64,000 nucleotides of DNA from Artemia franciscana (lineage: Eukaryota > Arthropoda > Branchiopoda > Anostraca > Artemiidae). The stretch spans positions 46,946,185 to 47,010,184 of the forward strand of contig NC_088867.1 in the NCBI RefSeq assembly GCF_032884065.1, given 5' to 3'. Both the position numbers and the translations under genes were made by a program. The notes beneath the pieces are model-generated. The model was not told the DNA's origin and did not search any database. It saw only the letters and a list, made by a program, of their open reading frames with translations. Below, piece after piece: positions 11,040 through 22,434 of this stretch. How positions within the stretch are numbered: position 1 is the first letter of the stretch; each line of letters starts with the position of its first letter.

Positions 11040-12600
11040 TGCTATTACTACTTATAACTCATCGCAGAACCAAGCACTCTGAGGACAACACTGCTCCGCA
11101 AGCTCCTACTATATCCCGACCTGTTCAGAGCCCCTTTATTTACGTCCTCCAAGGAAATTCTCATTTCCCTTAAATCTTTTCTTGCGGCATCCTCGCACCC
11201 TAACCAAGGACGAACTGCTTTCCGTTTACCCCTTGTAGTTAGCCGAAAGAGACAATATTCCGCAATCTGTCATCCTTCATCTGCAAAACATACCCTAGTT
11301 ATCTCAACCTTTCTCTCCTTATAGCCCTAGAAAGTGGGATTGAACCACACTTTTCATACAGCCTACTGTTTGAAATATGGTCATTCAGCCGGGTACCCGA
11401 AACAATCCGTAGAAATTTTCTTTGGAAAAGATTGAGCAAATCTTCATCCGCTTTTCGGAGTGCCCATACTTCAGAACCATTTTGGAGCACTGTCATCACC
11501 GTAGCTGCCAAAATAATAATCTTGGTTTGTAGGCTTATCTTTCTATTCTTCCAACCTTTTTTTAGCTGTAAAAAAACACCCTGAGCCTTGGCAATTCTCC
11601 TTCTAACATCTTCAATGCTCCCACCGTCTTTACCAATAATACTACCAAGGCGATTTAGTCTTCTTAACATTAATTTTCAAACCTATTCTAGCAACCCGAA
11701 CTCGCATAACCTCTAAAAGCTCATCTATTTTTTCTCAAACTTTAATCTAGGTTGCTTAAATCATCAGCATAATTATAAGTCCAGGACAGTTTTTCCTCGC
11801 CATTTGATTCCGTGATCTTCCATTGCCTTTTCTGTGCTCCTTAAGACAAAGTCGATCACAAATGATCCATATAAAGGGGGATGGAACACAACCCTACTTA
11901 ACTCCTGATTAAATTCGAAACCAGCTGCTAACCCCATTTCCTACCTTAATCGCAGCAGTGTTATTCTCGTAAATAGCACTAGTCACTTTAATGTATTCGT
12001 GTGGTATACTGTACAAGGATAATACCTTCGCTAAGACTCTTCTATCAGCTGAATCAAACGCTTGCTCATAATCTATAAAACTGAGCACTAATGGAGTTTG
12101 TTGCAATCCATCTTTTTTAACTCTTTCCTTATCACTAATTATGGCCCCATTCATATCCTTAAGTGGGATAAGTCCAGATTGGCTGCACCCTCTCAATTTA
12201 TCAATATGATAGTACAATATTTTACTATTATGTCGTCTAGCTGCATCTTCCAGATCTTCAGCAATGTCATTCATTGCCTCCACTTCACGCCTCCTTAGTT
12301 CATATTTTAATGCTTTCTCCACTTTCTTTATATTCTTCCTTTTCTCATGTAATCGATTACTCAGATAGCTTTTATAGAAGCCCCTCTTCCTCTCTATTAA
12401 ACAAAGCATTTTCACAAATATTCCCAGCAATGTTTCTAACTTTCATCCATAAAACACCATCATCGTCTTCGCAAATTATTTTCCTAAAATTGTTCCATCC
12501 ATCTTCTACATTGTCAAATTTTAAACTATCCAGTTTAGTATTCAACTTTTCCTGGAAATTTTCTCTCCAGCTCTCATCCTGGAGTTTACCAACGTCATAA
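11040..12600 (-). mobile_element. RTE-like LINE fragment B (RT and C-terminal part)
   Basis: On the - strand an open frame from 12430 to 11909 covers the basic linker and part of the reverse transcriptase, including LVLSFIDYEQAFDSADRR (motif A). A gap follows, then 11670-11299 with KAQGVFLQLKKGWKNRKIS, WALRKADEDLLNLFQRKFLR and SRAIRRERLR. The WLGHVL-like C-terminus continues in broken frames to about 11060. The 3' end shows a few AGT/TAA trinucleotide units. The YADD region is lost in the gap. It belongs to the same family as fragments A, C and D. Confidence 0.85.
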
Positions 12601-12758
12601 CCTCCCGGAAGTCCGAAATTTCAGCTTTGAATTAACTCTGGACTACTAGATGGTGATATAATATTAATCGTTTATAGATCACGTAGAGTTTGCCTTAGTT
12701 TTTGCCTTTTCCCAACATGTAAATTTGTTACTTATTATCTTTAGTTTTGTATTTCTAG

Positions 12759-12870
12759 CCTACAAACGTGAATGGAAGTTTATGCACCGATATGGTTTTC
12801 ACACAATCACTTTACAAGATGGCACTCGAATAAACGCTGGTTTTGTTTCTCAGCCTGTTACTTGCTCAAG
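12759..12870 (+). CDS. Gene 1, fifth visible exon
   Basis: Acceptor TTTCTAG, donor GTAATT. Two bases (CC) complete the Ala codon begun in the previous exon, and AG is left for the next. It encodes YKREWKFMHRYGFHTITL, QDGTRINAGFVSQPVTCS. In the family this is the R-W-xxM-RY and LEDGT-xN-G-V-x-P-x-x-S segment that follows MRDHSYG. Confidence 0.85.
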
Positions 12871-12997
12871 GTAATTAACGCTATCTAAACGAGTACAGTA
12901 GATTAGACGTTTCCACATATCTCCAAATTCAGTAAAATTTTATTTCAAAAAATAGGGCAATAGTGTATGTAAGTAAAAGAAGAATTTTACTGTTTTA

Positions 12998-13145
12998 AAA
13001 AGAAGAATTGAGAGACAGAGTCAAACTTTAGCGTAAAGAGCGGGGCGTTGATGAGGAAGCAGCCTCTTTCATATACGAAGTAATTTCTGTTCGTTTTAAA
13101 TTTTAATGTTGCTCCTTACTTTCAGTTAAAAACACTTGTTTTTTT
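12998..13145 (+). repeat. Half copy of the fold-back element
   Basis: 'gagagacagagtcaaactttagcgtaaagagcggggcgttgatgaggaagcagcctctttcatatacgaagtaatttctgttcg' (shown as one pattern here only by its order of words) matches the right arm of the fold-back family seen at 19560-19735 and 55380-55545. Only one arm is present. Confidence 0.6.
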
Positions 13146-13454
13146 TATTTAATAGCACTAAAAAAACACTGAATGTAATTTGATTTTCCAAATAGACTAT
13201 GAACTTGCCCACTATATAGTATGTTGAGGATGAACTGGGACTTCTTGTTTATAGGTGAAATGAAGTAGTGGATTTAAGGGGAGATTGATTTAATAGTAGT
13301 AATGATGAACTGCTTCTAGGGATCCTTGAATTAGTATTCCTATATACATATTGGACACCTTAAGATATATTAAAAACATAAACTCAGAAAAATGCAAGGA
13401 ATTAATCTCCACTAGGCACAATGGCATGCAAAGAAGTGATTTCGGGAACATTTT

Positions 13455-13635
13455 TATTATTTCTATGATTTATATTTATTATATCATTAAATTATATTTA
13501 TAATATAATTTATATTATATAATTAATATAATAATGTTATATTATAAAATAATATAATATTATTATAATATAATATTATATTTATAATATTATTTTTATG
13601 ATATGATATTTATTATTTGTATTTCATAATTTTAT
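13455..13635. repeat. AT-only low-complexity tract
   Basis: Long run of 'atattataat'-type words with almost no G or C. No coding signal. Confidence 0.7.
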
Positions 13636-14446
13636 TATGAAGGGTTCAAAGGACGTTTTTTCTTAAATCCTGTTTCTGTTTCTGTTGTAAATCCTGTTTC
13701 TGTTTAAATTAGTTTCTGTTGTATATCAGTTTCTGTTGTAAAAAGGTTTAGAGTACCCCAAATGAAAACCAGTGCTAGTAACTATGTGTCATTTCTGACA
13801 GCAAAATTACTTCAGTAAATAAACGCATAGGAAGAAGAATCGGATATAATTTCTGATATAAAAATGAAATATTATTTATTTTATAAAAGGCAGGAGTTCT
13901 AAGTAATATGTAGGTATCTGATGTGTATTTTTCACATGTATTTATGAATAATAATCTGTAAAACGTGTTTTCTTAATCATAGTCTGGGTTTGTGTGCTTG
14001 TAACTGTTCTTCGTTTTGGGTCATTTTTAAAATTATTTTTGGTGCTATTTATGCTGTGTAGCATCAACATATGGGTAACTTATAAGAGTGGAAACTAACG
14101 TTGGTGTCGACAAAAAAAAACTATCAGCACCATTTAGCGATTGGACATACTTGAAATTTTTTCAAGCTTTGTAATCTCTTTTTTTTTATCAGGAACTGGT
14201 ATCAGACGCTTATTATTACCCTAATTTTACCAATTGTAGTAATCAGATCCATGGTTCTTATTACTATACCAGAAAAATGCCAAATGTTGCCGAACGCTAG
14301 ATGGCGCTGAATGACACTAGTGTTAGTTCCACTATTATCAGTTTGTTCTGCATACCAAAAAGTTCATATCTAAATATAATTAGTTAATTCAGGTAACCTT
14401 GAAGCTAGTTAAAGAAACAAATAACCCCTTCATTTGCTGCTAAAAT

Positions 14447-15132
14447 AGCCTTTTTTCATGACTTTCCTGGCTTTCAGCAAGAACCAGAGTAGAATTATGG
14501 CTTTATCTTAATGGTGTTCCTAATATCAGTTCGTCGGAGATATTCAGATTACGCGCGACATTTTTTGTTTCAGATTAAAATTCGCACGCTACATTCTTAA
14601 GATCAGCTAAGAATTTACTTGTTTTGTTTTTCCATGAAAATCTTAAGAAGAATACTTGTATTTAAATAGGCTAGGATATAGGGTAATTTGTTTAAGCTTC
14701 ACTGTTAAAAAATTAGTTTTCATAAACTTTAGTCAGCTAATCTGAACTATATAAAATCTTCTACATCATATCCAAGATTAGGAACCTACAGGCCATGTCT
14801 TTGAAAATAAAAGGACGCGGTCCTGGAACTCACTGTCCCTTCTGGCGGGTTCCTTTTCAGTGTTCCAAACCAAATAATTGGCAGCACCAGGACTCGAACT
14901 CCCCATCCCGAAGGACAAAGAATTATGAGCTAACCACTCATAGCTTTTTTCATGACTTTAATGGCTTTCGGCAAGAACTAGAGTAGAATTATGCCTTCAT
15001 CTTGAATAGTGCCCCTAATATCAGTTCGTAGGAGATATTCAGATTGTGCGCGACATTTTTTGTTTCAAACTAAAATTCGTACGGTACATTCTTAAAATCA
15101 GCTAAGAATTTAGTTGTTTTGTTTTTCCATAA
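14447..15132. repeat. Direct duplication (~190 bp) flanking a SINE
   Basis: 14447-14636 ('tttttcatgactttcctgg' to 'gttttgtttttccat') recurs diverged at 14942-15132 ('tttttcatgactttaatgg' to 'gttttgtttttccat'). A SINE copy lies exactly between. The direct repeats are far longer than a target-site duplication, so a local duplication with a SINE at the junction is more likely than simple insertion. Confidence 0.7.
14648..14940 (-). mobile_element. tRNA-derived SINE, copy 1 (partly decayed head)
   Basis: The body matches 16285-16530 in order ('aaataggctaggatatag', 'aagcttcactgttaaaaaa', 'tatccaag.ttaggaacct', 'aaaggacgcggtcctgg'). The head at 14880-14939 is the reverse complement of a tRNA 3' half; the B-box-like word AGTTCGAGTCC has one change from the usual GGTTCGANTCC. 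The D-arm side is shortened. Confidence 0.7.
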
Positions 15133-15388
15133 CACTTTATATCCCCTTTTTAACGCGTAGAAATAGTCAGAAAAAGAAGTTTTCATTATCGGAATTTTTT
15201 GCGGCATATCTTTTATGCTTAAAATAACCTTCTTGGTATAACCGATCAGTGATTAACAACAGAAGTAAACACTTGAAAGCGATATTTCCCTTTGCTTCCC
15301 TTCTCGCCTAAAATGTATATTCTGAAATTGATTGTCTTTTGAAGTGGCACACCCCAAAATGGCATTAATGTAGATTTTACTTTAATAG

Positions 15389-15516
15389 GCTTGAATTGGG
15401 TTATGTTTATTTACCAGATGGATCTTTACATGCACTAGACTGGATCAAGCTACCACTTTGGGCCCTTGGGGAAGGAGGGACGCCACCTGTTGACTATGGA
15501 TTTACTTTTAAAGCAG
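15389..15516 (+). CDS. Gene 1, sixth visible exon
   Basis: Acceptor TTTAATAG, donor GTAAGT. G completes a split Arg codon (AG+G) and the exon leaves G for the next. It encodes LELGYVYLPDGSLHALDW, IKLPLWALGEGGTPPVDY, GFTFKA. SRLELGYVY-xDG and HGE-GTPPxDYGFxFxA are conserved landmarks of the arthropod family as I remember it. Confidence 0.85.
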
Positions 15517-16284
15517 GTAAGTGTATGTGCTGATCTTACTTTACATAAATTTCTAAGTATCTGAAACGTCCAACCGACTGCTAACCTGATGACGTCCAAC
15601 CGACCCGAAAACAATGACATGATGCTAAGGAAAGGCTAAGGGTTTCTCCGGAGTACTTTAGAATCAGTCAGTTGGTTTTTGCATACTTGGAAAAGAGCAT
15701 AGTAAGATGGCCAGTAGTTGCACCACAGAATATGGAAAACTTATAAGAGAAGAAACTGGCGCTATTTTTGGCAAAAAACCATCATTGCTATCTAGCATTT
15801 GGCGACACTTGCCATTTTTCAAGCTTTGTAATCGTTTTTCTGTCTAAAACTGGGATTAACCATTAATTGCTATACTAATTTTATCAACTACACAAATCAA
15901 GATGGCAGTGAGGGTTTTTTTTGTCGAAACTATCGCCAGCTCCTGCTTTTGAATTACCCATACTCTTTGAGGCGGGTAATTAATTACCACTTCAACAGTT
16001 AAACCCCTGTAAAATATCTATTATATCACCTAAAAAGTGGATTGTTTCACATCAGATTTGTCTAAACTTTTTTAATAAGTATGTGATTAATTTGAGTTTT
16101 TACCATAACAATTTTAAATGCACAGATAGTCAACAGTGGAGCCTAATCACAGACACGTACTTGTAAGCTTGGGCCTAAACTCGGAAAATAGTGCTTAATC
16201 TTGATCATGGGATCTCAAGTTAGAACAAAGTATCTAAATAATAGAATCTTTCGTGGATATATTCTATCTAAAGCAAGTTTTTTG

Positions 16285-16598
16285 AAGCAGAATAATTATA
16301 TTTAAATAGGCTAGGATATAGCGTTAATTTTTGTTTAAGCTTCACTGTTAAAAAATAAGTTATCGTAGATTTTGGTCAGCTAATCCTAGCTGTATAAAAC
16401 CATCTACATAATATCCAAGCTTAGGAACCTACTATCCATGTCTTTGAAAATAAAAGGATGCGGTCCTGGAATTTACTGTCCCTTCTGGCGGGACCGTTCC
16501 TCCGTTGCAGCGTTCCAGACCAAATAATTGGCAGCACCAGGACTCGAACCCTCAATCCTGAAGGACACAGGATTACGAGCCTAGCACGCTAACCACTC
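16285..16598 (-). mobile_element. tRNA-derived SINE, copy 2 with intact head
   Basis: The head is at 16530-16598 on the - strand. From the tRNA 5' side it has an A-box-like TGGTTAGCGTGCTAGG and a perfect B box GGTTCGAGTCC (plus-strand 16541-16551), ending CTGGTGCTGCC. These are the internal RNA polymerase III promoter boxes. An unrelated body of about 240 bp follows toward 16285, shared with 14648-14880 and 6757-6925. The head is a SINE promoter and not a free tRNA gene, because the body is fused and repeated with it. Confidence 0.8.
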
Positions 16599-16902
16599 AT
16601 GAAAGATATGATTTAATCAAAATATTTGTCTATGATTGGTACCGTCCGAGTACTGGAGGTATTACCCGTGTTCTCTTTTTTAAAATTCGGCCTGAGAAAA
16701 TTTTTTAAAATTCGGCTTTTTTTTAAATTTTATATATAGTTTAGCAAGCTTACCCTGTTTTCTCTTATGGTGGGGGATGTAGTTAAAACTTTCAGGGGAA
16801 ATTTTTTGTGTCGAGGAGGGGGGAATGAAACTTATAAATTTGTGTTTACGGAAGGGGGCAAACTGTTTTTATTCAGCCCTTGTAATAATTATGTTATTAT
16901 AT

Positions 16903-17061
<159 letters not shown>

Positions 17062-17568
17062 AAATAAATAACTATGTTAGCCCTTATACAAAGAAAAATC
17101 GCGCTTTTTTTATTTCTATACCTGTCATCTGACAGGATATAAGACTAGTTTTTTTTTCTGGCGAACGTGACTTAATAGTAAAAATGGAATTAGTTTTAGC
17201 ATTTCTTAGACTCATCTCTTTCTTTAGGATTCAACCTGAAAATCCCCTTACTCTACGGTCTTTCCTTACTACTCCTCGTTTTTCTACCTTTCTCGTTTTC
17301 TTAGAATTAGTTTCGAAGAAAATAATTTTCAAGTACATGTTTTGTTTTCGAAACAGCTTAAATACTTAAATAACGTTGTAGTAAAGAGCGTAGGAGCTCC
17401 TATTGAGCTAGTCACCCTTTTTGGCTTGAGCTTTGTGGCAAATTCAATATATTCTCTTTGCAATTAAGTATGCATAAACAGAGTCTACTAATTAATATCA
17501 TAATAACTAACTTGCTCTTTGCAGATCAAAAAGCGAAGAAATAAATAATAATGTATTCTGAATTTTTT

Positions 17569-17613
17569 GCTGGACCAATATGGCAAGTTCAAGCACATGT
17601 CGTTGACACATTT
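17569..17613 (+). pseudogene. Relic of gene 1 last exon, copy P1
   Basis: 'gctggacc..atggcaagttcaagcacatgtcgtt' parallels the start of the exon at 18908 ('gctggaaaagtgtgggaagtgcaagtacgtgtcgtt'). About three quarters of the bases agree by eye. It then loses similarity. Confidence 0.65.
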
Positions 17614-17920
17614 TTATTTTATTTTAGCCGAGGTGAAACAATTTGTTTAATCTTTTTGAAGTTTATGATACATTAAAAGTGCCTACTGATTGTCAATATA
17701 AGAAATAACTCATTTTTTGCAGATTAAAAAGTGAACCAGGTCTGATTATGGCTTTAAAATGACCAGAGTCCAAAAACTCTGTACTGCGTGTAAACTCTCA
17801 AAATGTGAAGCAGGTTTCGTTATGGTTTTACAGTGTCTAGATACCAAACACAGAAAGTTCTCCCTTTACGTGTGAAAATGAATTTCTTTTTAAATGAATG
17901 ATGGTGTCATTTCGACTTTT

Positions 17921-17960
17921 TAGCTGACACCTGACTTGGGAATGGAAGGCCAAATAGGTT
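17921..17960 (+). pseudogene. Relic of gene 1 last exon, copy P2
   Basis: After 'tttttagctg' it jumps to 'cttgggaatggaaggccaaatag', which matches 'ggctgggagtgggaagccaaacta' of the real exon. The intervening ~40 bp is deleted. Confidence 0.6.
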
Positions 17961-18643
17961 TTTTTTTTTGCGATGATGTTACACAAAATGTCTACTGATT
18001 GGTTTTATTAGAGATTACTCACTTTTTGCAGACCAAAAAGCGAAGCAGGTCTGATTATAGCTTAAAGTGACTGGAGGCCAAAATTTGACAGGACTTCGTT
18101 TAGATCTGAAAATAACTTTTTCATAGAAACAGTTCAATTTTTTTAGGGTAATCATACACAAAAAGTGTCTACTGATTGGTTTTGTTAGAAAATACTCACT
18201 TTTTGCAGACCAAAAAGCGAAGCAGGTCTGATTATAGCTTAAAATGTCTGGAGGCCGAAATGTGAAAGGACTTCTTTTAGATTTGAAAATAACTTTCTCA
18301 AAGAAATAACTTAATTTTTTAAGGTAATCATGCACAAAAAGTGTCTACTGATTGGTTTATTAGAAAGTACTCACTTTTTGAGACCATAAAACGAATCAGG
18401 TCTGATTATAGCTGAAATAACTAGAAGCCGAAATTTGACAGGACTTCTTTTAGACCCAACAACTTTTTCAAAGAAACAGTTTAGTTCTTATAAGGTAATC
18501 ATACACAAAATGTGTCGACTGATTGGTTTTATTATAAATTACTCACTTTTTGTAGACTAAAAAGTGGAGCAGGTCTGATTATAGCTCAAACTGACTAGAG
18601 GCCGAAATTTGACTGGACTTCTTATCCATTATTTTGGGTTTTA

Positions 18644-18713
18644 AGCTAGAAAAAAGGGGGAAGTCAAAGTGCATGTCGTTAATACCCCTAACTGGGAGTG
18701 GAAAGCAAAACAC
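18644..18713 (+). pseudogene. Relic of gene 1 last exon, copy P3 (best preserved)
   Basis: 'gctagaaaaaagggggaagt' and 'gtgcatgtcgttaatacccct', then 'actgggagtggaaagcaaaac', follow the order of the real exon start with a short deletion of the 'atatttcacatcgg' part. An early in-frame TAG and indels show it is not coding. Confidence 0.7.
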
Positions 18714-18907
18714 TTGCTATTCTTTGAGTTGATACGCAAAGTGCCTACTGATTATTTTTGTAAGAAATAACTTCCTCTTTGCTGATCAAAAGGCGAAGCA
18801 AGTCTGACTATAGCTTAAAATGACTAGAGGCCGAAATTTAACAGGACTTCTTTTAGATCTGAAAATAAATTTTTCAAAGAAATAATAATATTCATTTTAC
18901 CTTCTAG

Positions 18908-19128
18908 CTGGAAAAGTGTGGGAAGTGCAAGTACGTGTCGTTCATACGCCTATATTTCACATCGGCTGGGAGTGGGAAGCCAAACTATTTGAGAGACTAT
19001 GTACCTACACGGTTAATGGAATTCCGGGGTGGGGAGTTTCAGAATGGCATTACAGGCATGCTGCTGGAAGACCGGTTGAGTACGCTCAAAATGACCCTGA
19101 GTGGACGAACAAGATTGTTAAGGGATAG
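18908..19128 (+). CDS. Gene 1, last exon with stop
   Basis: Acceptor CCTTCTAG. CT completes the split Ala codon; 72 further residues run to TAG at 19126-19128. The protein includes GKVWEVQVRVVHTPIFHI, GWEWEAKLFERLCTYTVNG and IPGWGVSEWHYR. GWEWEAKxxERxCTFTVNGxxGWGVSEWxYR is, in my recollection, the signature that closes the AttH/CrtC-like region in arthropod PEP-synthase-like proteins. There the enzyme domains would follow; here a 20-residue tail and a stop do. No signal peptide or membrane segment can be judged because the N-terminus is missing. Confidence 0.9.
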
Positions 19129-19351
19129 CCATTTTTTATATTGATAAAATGAAGATTTTTTTTGGAAACTGATGTTTTGTTGATGACAGGACTAAGCAGA
19201 AAAAAAAAGTAAAAAACTGAAAGATTTACCTCAAGTCCCAAAAGTGCACTTTGAGTCCCAAATTTTTCAACTTTTCAGATCCTTCTGATTTTGATTCAGG
19301 GGATTTTCAGATCCCCTGGCCTGATCCATTTATGACGCTAATCGTGTCTTG

Positions 19352-19357
19352 AATAAA
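19352..19357 (+). promoter_or_regulatory. Candidate polyadenylation signal of gene 1
   Basis: AATAAA lies 224 nt after the stop codon in otherwise unremarkable AT-rich sequence. It is the first canonical hexamer I see downstream on this strand. Confidence 0.45.
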
Positions 19358-19499
19358 TAGATTAATTAAAGCAAGGGCTAGATTGGAACAGAGCTAAGCA
19401 AATCTAAATAATTTTTTGAGTCAATCATTCCGTGAAAACTTATTTTGTGAACTAATATTCGAGAATATTCAAAGATTCAAAGCTTTCTGCGTTTCTTCT

Positions 19500-19740
19500 A
19501 TAATCAAACAGCGTGGTAACGAACTGTAGTAAGGAGCGACCCGGCTCAATAGTAATCAAAACTGTTTTTTACTGTTTTAAAAAGTAGAGTTGAGAGAAAG
19601 AGTCAAACTTTAGCGTGAAGAGCGGGGCGTTGATGAGGAAGCAGCCCCTTTCATATACGAAGTAATTTCTGTTCGTTTTAAGTTTTAATGCCGCTCCTTA
19701 TTTTCAGTTAATTTTTTTTTTTTTTTTATTTAATTAGTCA
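19500..19740 (-). repeat. Fold-back/related transposon end, copy
   Basis: Begins 'gtggtaacgaactgtagtaaggagcgacccggctcaa', the reverse complement of the motif at about 56950-57000, followed by the right arm of the fold-back family (19560-19735). This links the two sequence classes as parts of one larger non-autonomous element. Confidence 0.6.
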
Positions 19741-19794
19741 AAGGGATGACCTGATTCTTCACCATCTTAAAACACTGGATCAAAAGTATTCCTT

Positions 19795-19995
19795 TTAGTC
19801 AAGACCGTATACAGAAAGGGGGTTAACGGAGTCTGCACCCTCCCCCCCCCCCAAAAATGGTCTGACTTGTAAAAACGTAAAAAAAATGCATATAAATAAG
19901 TTTTTGATGCGGTTTTAAAGTTTTTTTTTTATTTACACCCCTCCCCGGAGAAAAATTGCAACCCCCCAAAAAAACCTGGATATGCCCTTGTCTTC
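19795..19995 (-). repeat. Dispersed GGGG-rich repeat, family 1, copy
   Basis: On the - strand it shows 'gggcatatccaggtttttttggggggttgcaatttttctccgggg...' and later 'tacgtttttacaag', in the same order as the copy at 7340. Confidence 0.55.
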
Positions 19996-20560
19996 AGTAT
20001 ACTAATCGTCCTTACCTAGACTACGTATAGTTCTACTTCTGGTCCCAGAGCATCAAGAAGGGCCCGCCAATTCTTCATCAGATTTGCTACTGTGATGATG
20101 TCCTCCCTCTGACTACGGGTCGTTATTGGTGAAACTAGGAAAGAAAAATTTTGGAAGGTATTTCGCAACAGGACGTAAGCGGAAAGTTATTCCTAGAGGG
20201 ATTAGGGAGTCAGAGTTGTTGAAAATCCAGGAAGATTACAATAGTGATTATAGGACTATAAAAATAAGCTCTGCTTTTACTCAATTGGGTTTTCAATTAG
20301 TGTTATGAACACAAAGTACAGTGTTATTAAACACAAAGTACAACATTAGAACCGTCTTGACCGAAAACCCTATAAAGGAAACTTACAGTCCCTTGACTTG
20401 AATAACAAGGAAAATCCATTGGCTTATCAAGCAAGAAGATGCCGCAGTCACGATATTCTGCACCGAAAGCACTTTTTTTTCCACGCAGGTCCTGGGGCTC
20501 TGGAACATCATAAAGAGCTGTTTAACTACTAATTTAAAGGAAATCGCTGTATCTGCATGC
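19995..20560 (+). mobile_element. LINE C-terminal relic (CR1/Jockey-type)
   Basis: Broken + frames give in order: TNRPYLDYV and FWSQSIKK (about 20000-20060); an ICYCDDVLPLTT-like stretch; then LNNKENPLAYQARRCRSHD (about 20395-20460) and FFSTQVLGLWNIIKSCLTT (about 20475-20530). The order RPxLxYA...WS / RRxRxxxL / FFSxRVxxLWNxLP is typical of the region after the reverse transcriptase in these LINEs. No catalytic domain remains. Confidence 0.55.
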
Positions 20561-20689
20561 TTTTTTAGCTTAAAAAAATTATGCTTAAAATAAAATCAAT
20601 TCTTTACGAAAAACTGTATTCTCTTATAATACTATGGTGACGGAAGCTATAAAAGGTCACCAAAAGGAATAAGGCTCAATCATACGTAA

Positions 20690-22170
20690 GGATGGTTACT
20701 GAGCTGTCTTGCGATCCAAATTAAAAGAAAATATGCAGTAAGAGTGATCTCTAGTCCATAGTAAGTGGAATATTAAAATAAATCATCATTTGCATGATGA
20801 TGACACACTCAGTTTTTGACAAGATAATATAACACAAACAACTTTTGAAAAGCTGCTTCTTTGAGATATGCTGCCATATTTGACTGACTTCGCTGCAGGA
20901 TTTCCTGTGGTTCGTCCTTTAGTATTCCAACCAAAATTATCTTTGAAAAAAATATGTTTCGTCAATCAACTCCAGAGGGAAATATTTATAGTAAATTCGA
21001 ATCATAATGGTTGAAAATGACAAGTCGTTTTAAAAACAAGATGAAATTTGTTCATATAATTATAGTTAAGAAAGATCTGTAGAAAATTTGGTTTTTTTGG
21101 GTATGTCCTGGGGACTCATATTTTACTATTCCAATTAAGAAAAAGACATGGGCTTCTCCTGTGTGTAATTATCTTTATAACCTAGTAAAATAAAAACACC
21201 TCCCAGAGTAATTAAATTTAAAACTATAGTAAAGAAGGAACTCTAGCTCGTAGTAACTGAAATATTAAAATGAATCATCATATGCAGGAGGATGCAACAC
21301 ATTTATCTTTTAAAAAGAAAATATAACCCAAGCATCTTTTAAAAAGTTGCTTCTCAGGGGCAAGGTGTCATGTTTAACTGACTTAGATACCAGATTCTCG
21401 GTGGCATACCTTTTGCTGTTCCGACTAAGAAAAAGCCATAGGCTTTTTACCGTTTGTAGTTAACTTTGAAAATTTGAAGTAGACAGCAACCTTTAAACTC
21501 AAAAACAGTTTCGATATGTAGTATTATGATGTTAGTGGTAATTAATATGAAAACATTGCTGTATCATGGATAAATATTCGTTTATTAGTAAATGGCGTCA
21601 TTACAATACTGACGAATATAAATATGATGTAGTCACGTGATTTTTTTTTATCCAAAAATAAAACTCTAAGCGAGTTTTCTTGAACTCGTGACCCATCTAG
21701 ATCGTTTTTTCTGGCCAGAAAATTCATTTATTGTATAGTTTGATATATTATACTTATTAGTCATTACACTTTTAAAATAAAAAAAGAAGTCTTCTTGAAT
21801 GAAGTAACGAGCGCAGTTCAAACCAATAGCAAAAAGGAAAGCAATAGTTGTATCATCCACTAGATTTTTGTATCTGCTTTGAAAATAAAAAAAAAACCTT
21901 ACTTCCCCTAGTCTACATCTTTAAGAATTTGTACCCCAACTAGGGTACAAGAATTTGGACCCCAGCATACGAGACAAAACAAAATTTTACAGAAATATTG
22001 AGAAAAGGACGAAAACAACAAAAATACAAACTTAGCCAAAACGCAGCTATTTTTCATTCAGTAAGCACATATAATTATAGCATATATGTACTGAATCATG
22101 ACCAAAGCTAGTAAAGAGCAATCCATACTCCATAGCACTTGAAACTTAATAACGAGTTTTTCAAGATACT
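20690..22170. repeat. Diverged long-period tandem repeat, ~500 bp
   Basis: 20725-20965 and 21215-21440 share, in order: 'gtaagagtgatctctagtccatagtaag' / 'gtaaagaaggaactctagctcgtagtaac', 'aatattaaaat.aatcatcat.tgca', 'aaaagctgcttctt' / 'aaaagttgcttctc', and 'tttgactgacttcg' / 'tttaactgacttag'. A weaker third copy starts near 22100. No gene is seen; short - strand frames at 21542-21860 lack motifs. Confidence 0.6.
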
Positions 22171-22434
22171 TTCTGGTGACGCAGATTAATATCTAAAACT
22201 ATTTGGAATAATCGTTATTAGATTCTCCTGAGATATATTTGTTTCTACGAGAAGCAAGTTCCGAAAATTCCCAAAAGGAGCCTAGGACTCCTTCAATAAT
22301 GACACCGACCTGAAATAAAATTACAGCCTTTAAATTATCATAAAAAAAAAACCTTGGCTAGATCTGCACTTTGAACAACAAAGAAAATCACTTTTTTTAC
22401 ATGAGTAGCACAGATATGCATCAGTATTGTCCGA

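Larger units (their letters stand above)
17480..18907 (+). repeat. Intronic tandem array with relics of the adjacent exon
   Basis: A unit beginning 'ctactgattggttttattagaaa', then 'actcactttttgcagaccaaaaagcgaagcaggtctg', recurs at about 17482, 17681, 17988, 18168, 18344, 18514 and 18743. The basic period is about 175 bp. Some units are longer because they carry decayed copies of the start of the gene's last exon (17569-17613, 17921-17960, 18644-18713). The array ends at the true exon acceptor (18907). The 106-codon - strand frame at 18015-18335 is two copies read backwards and is not a gene. Confidence 0.85.

Noticed and set aside
16530..16598. A functional tRNA gene
   Set aside because: A and B boxes are present, but the sequence is fused to a repeated body and recurs decayed at 14880-14939, so it is a SINE head.
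18015..18335. 106-codon - strand frame with an internal peptide duplication
   Set aside because: It is two units of the intronic tandem array; other units break the frame.
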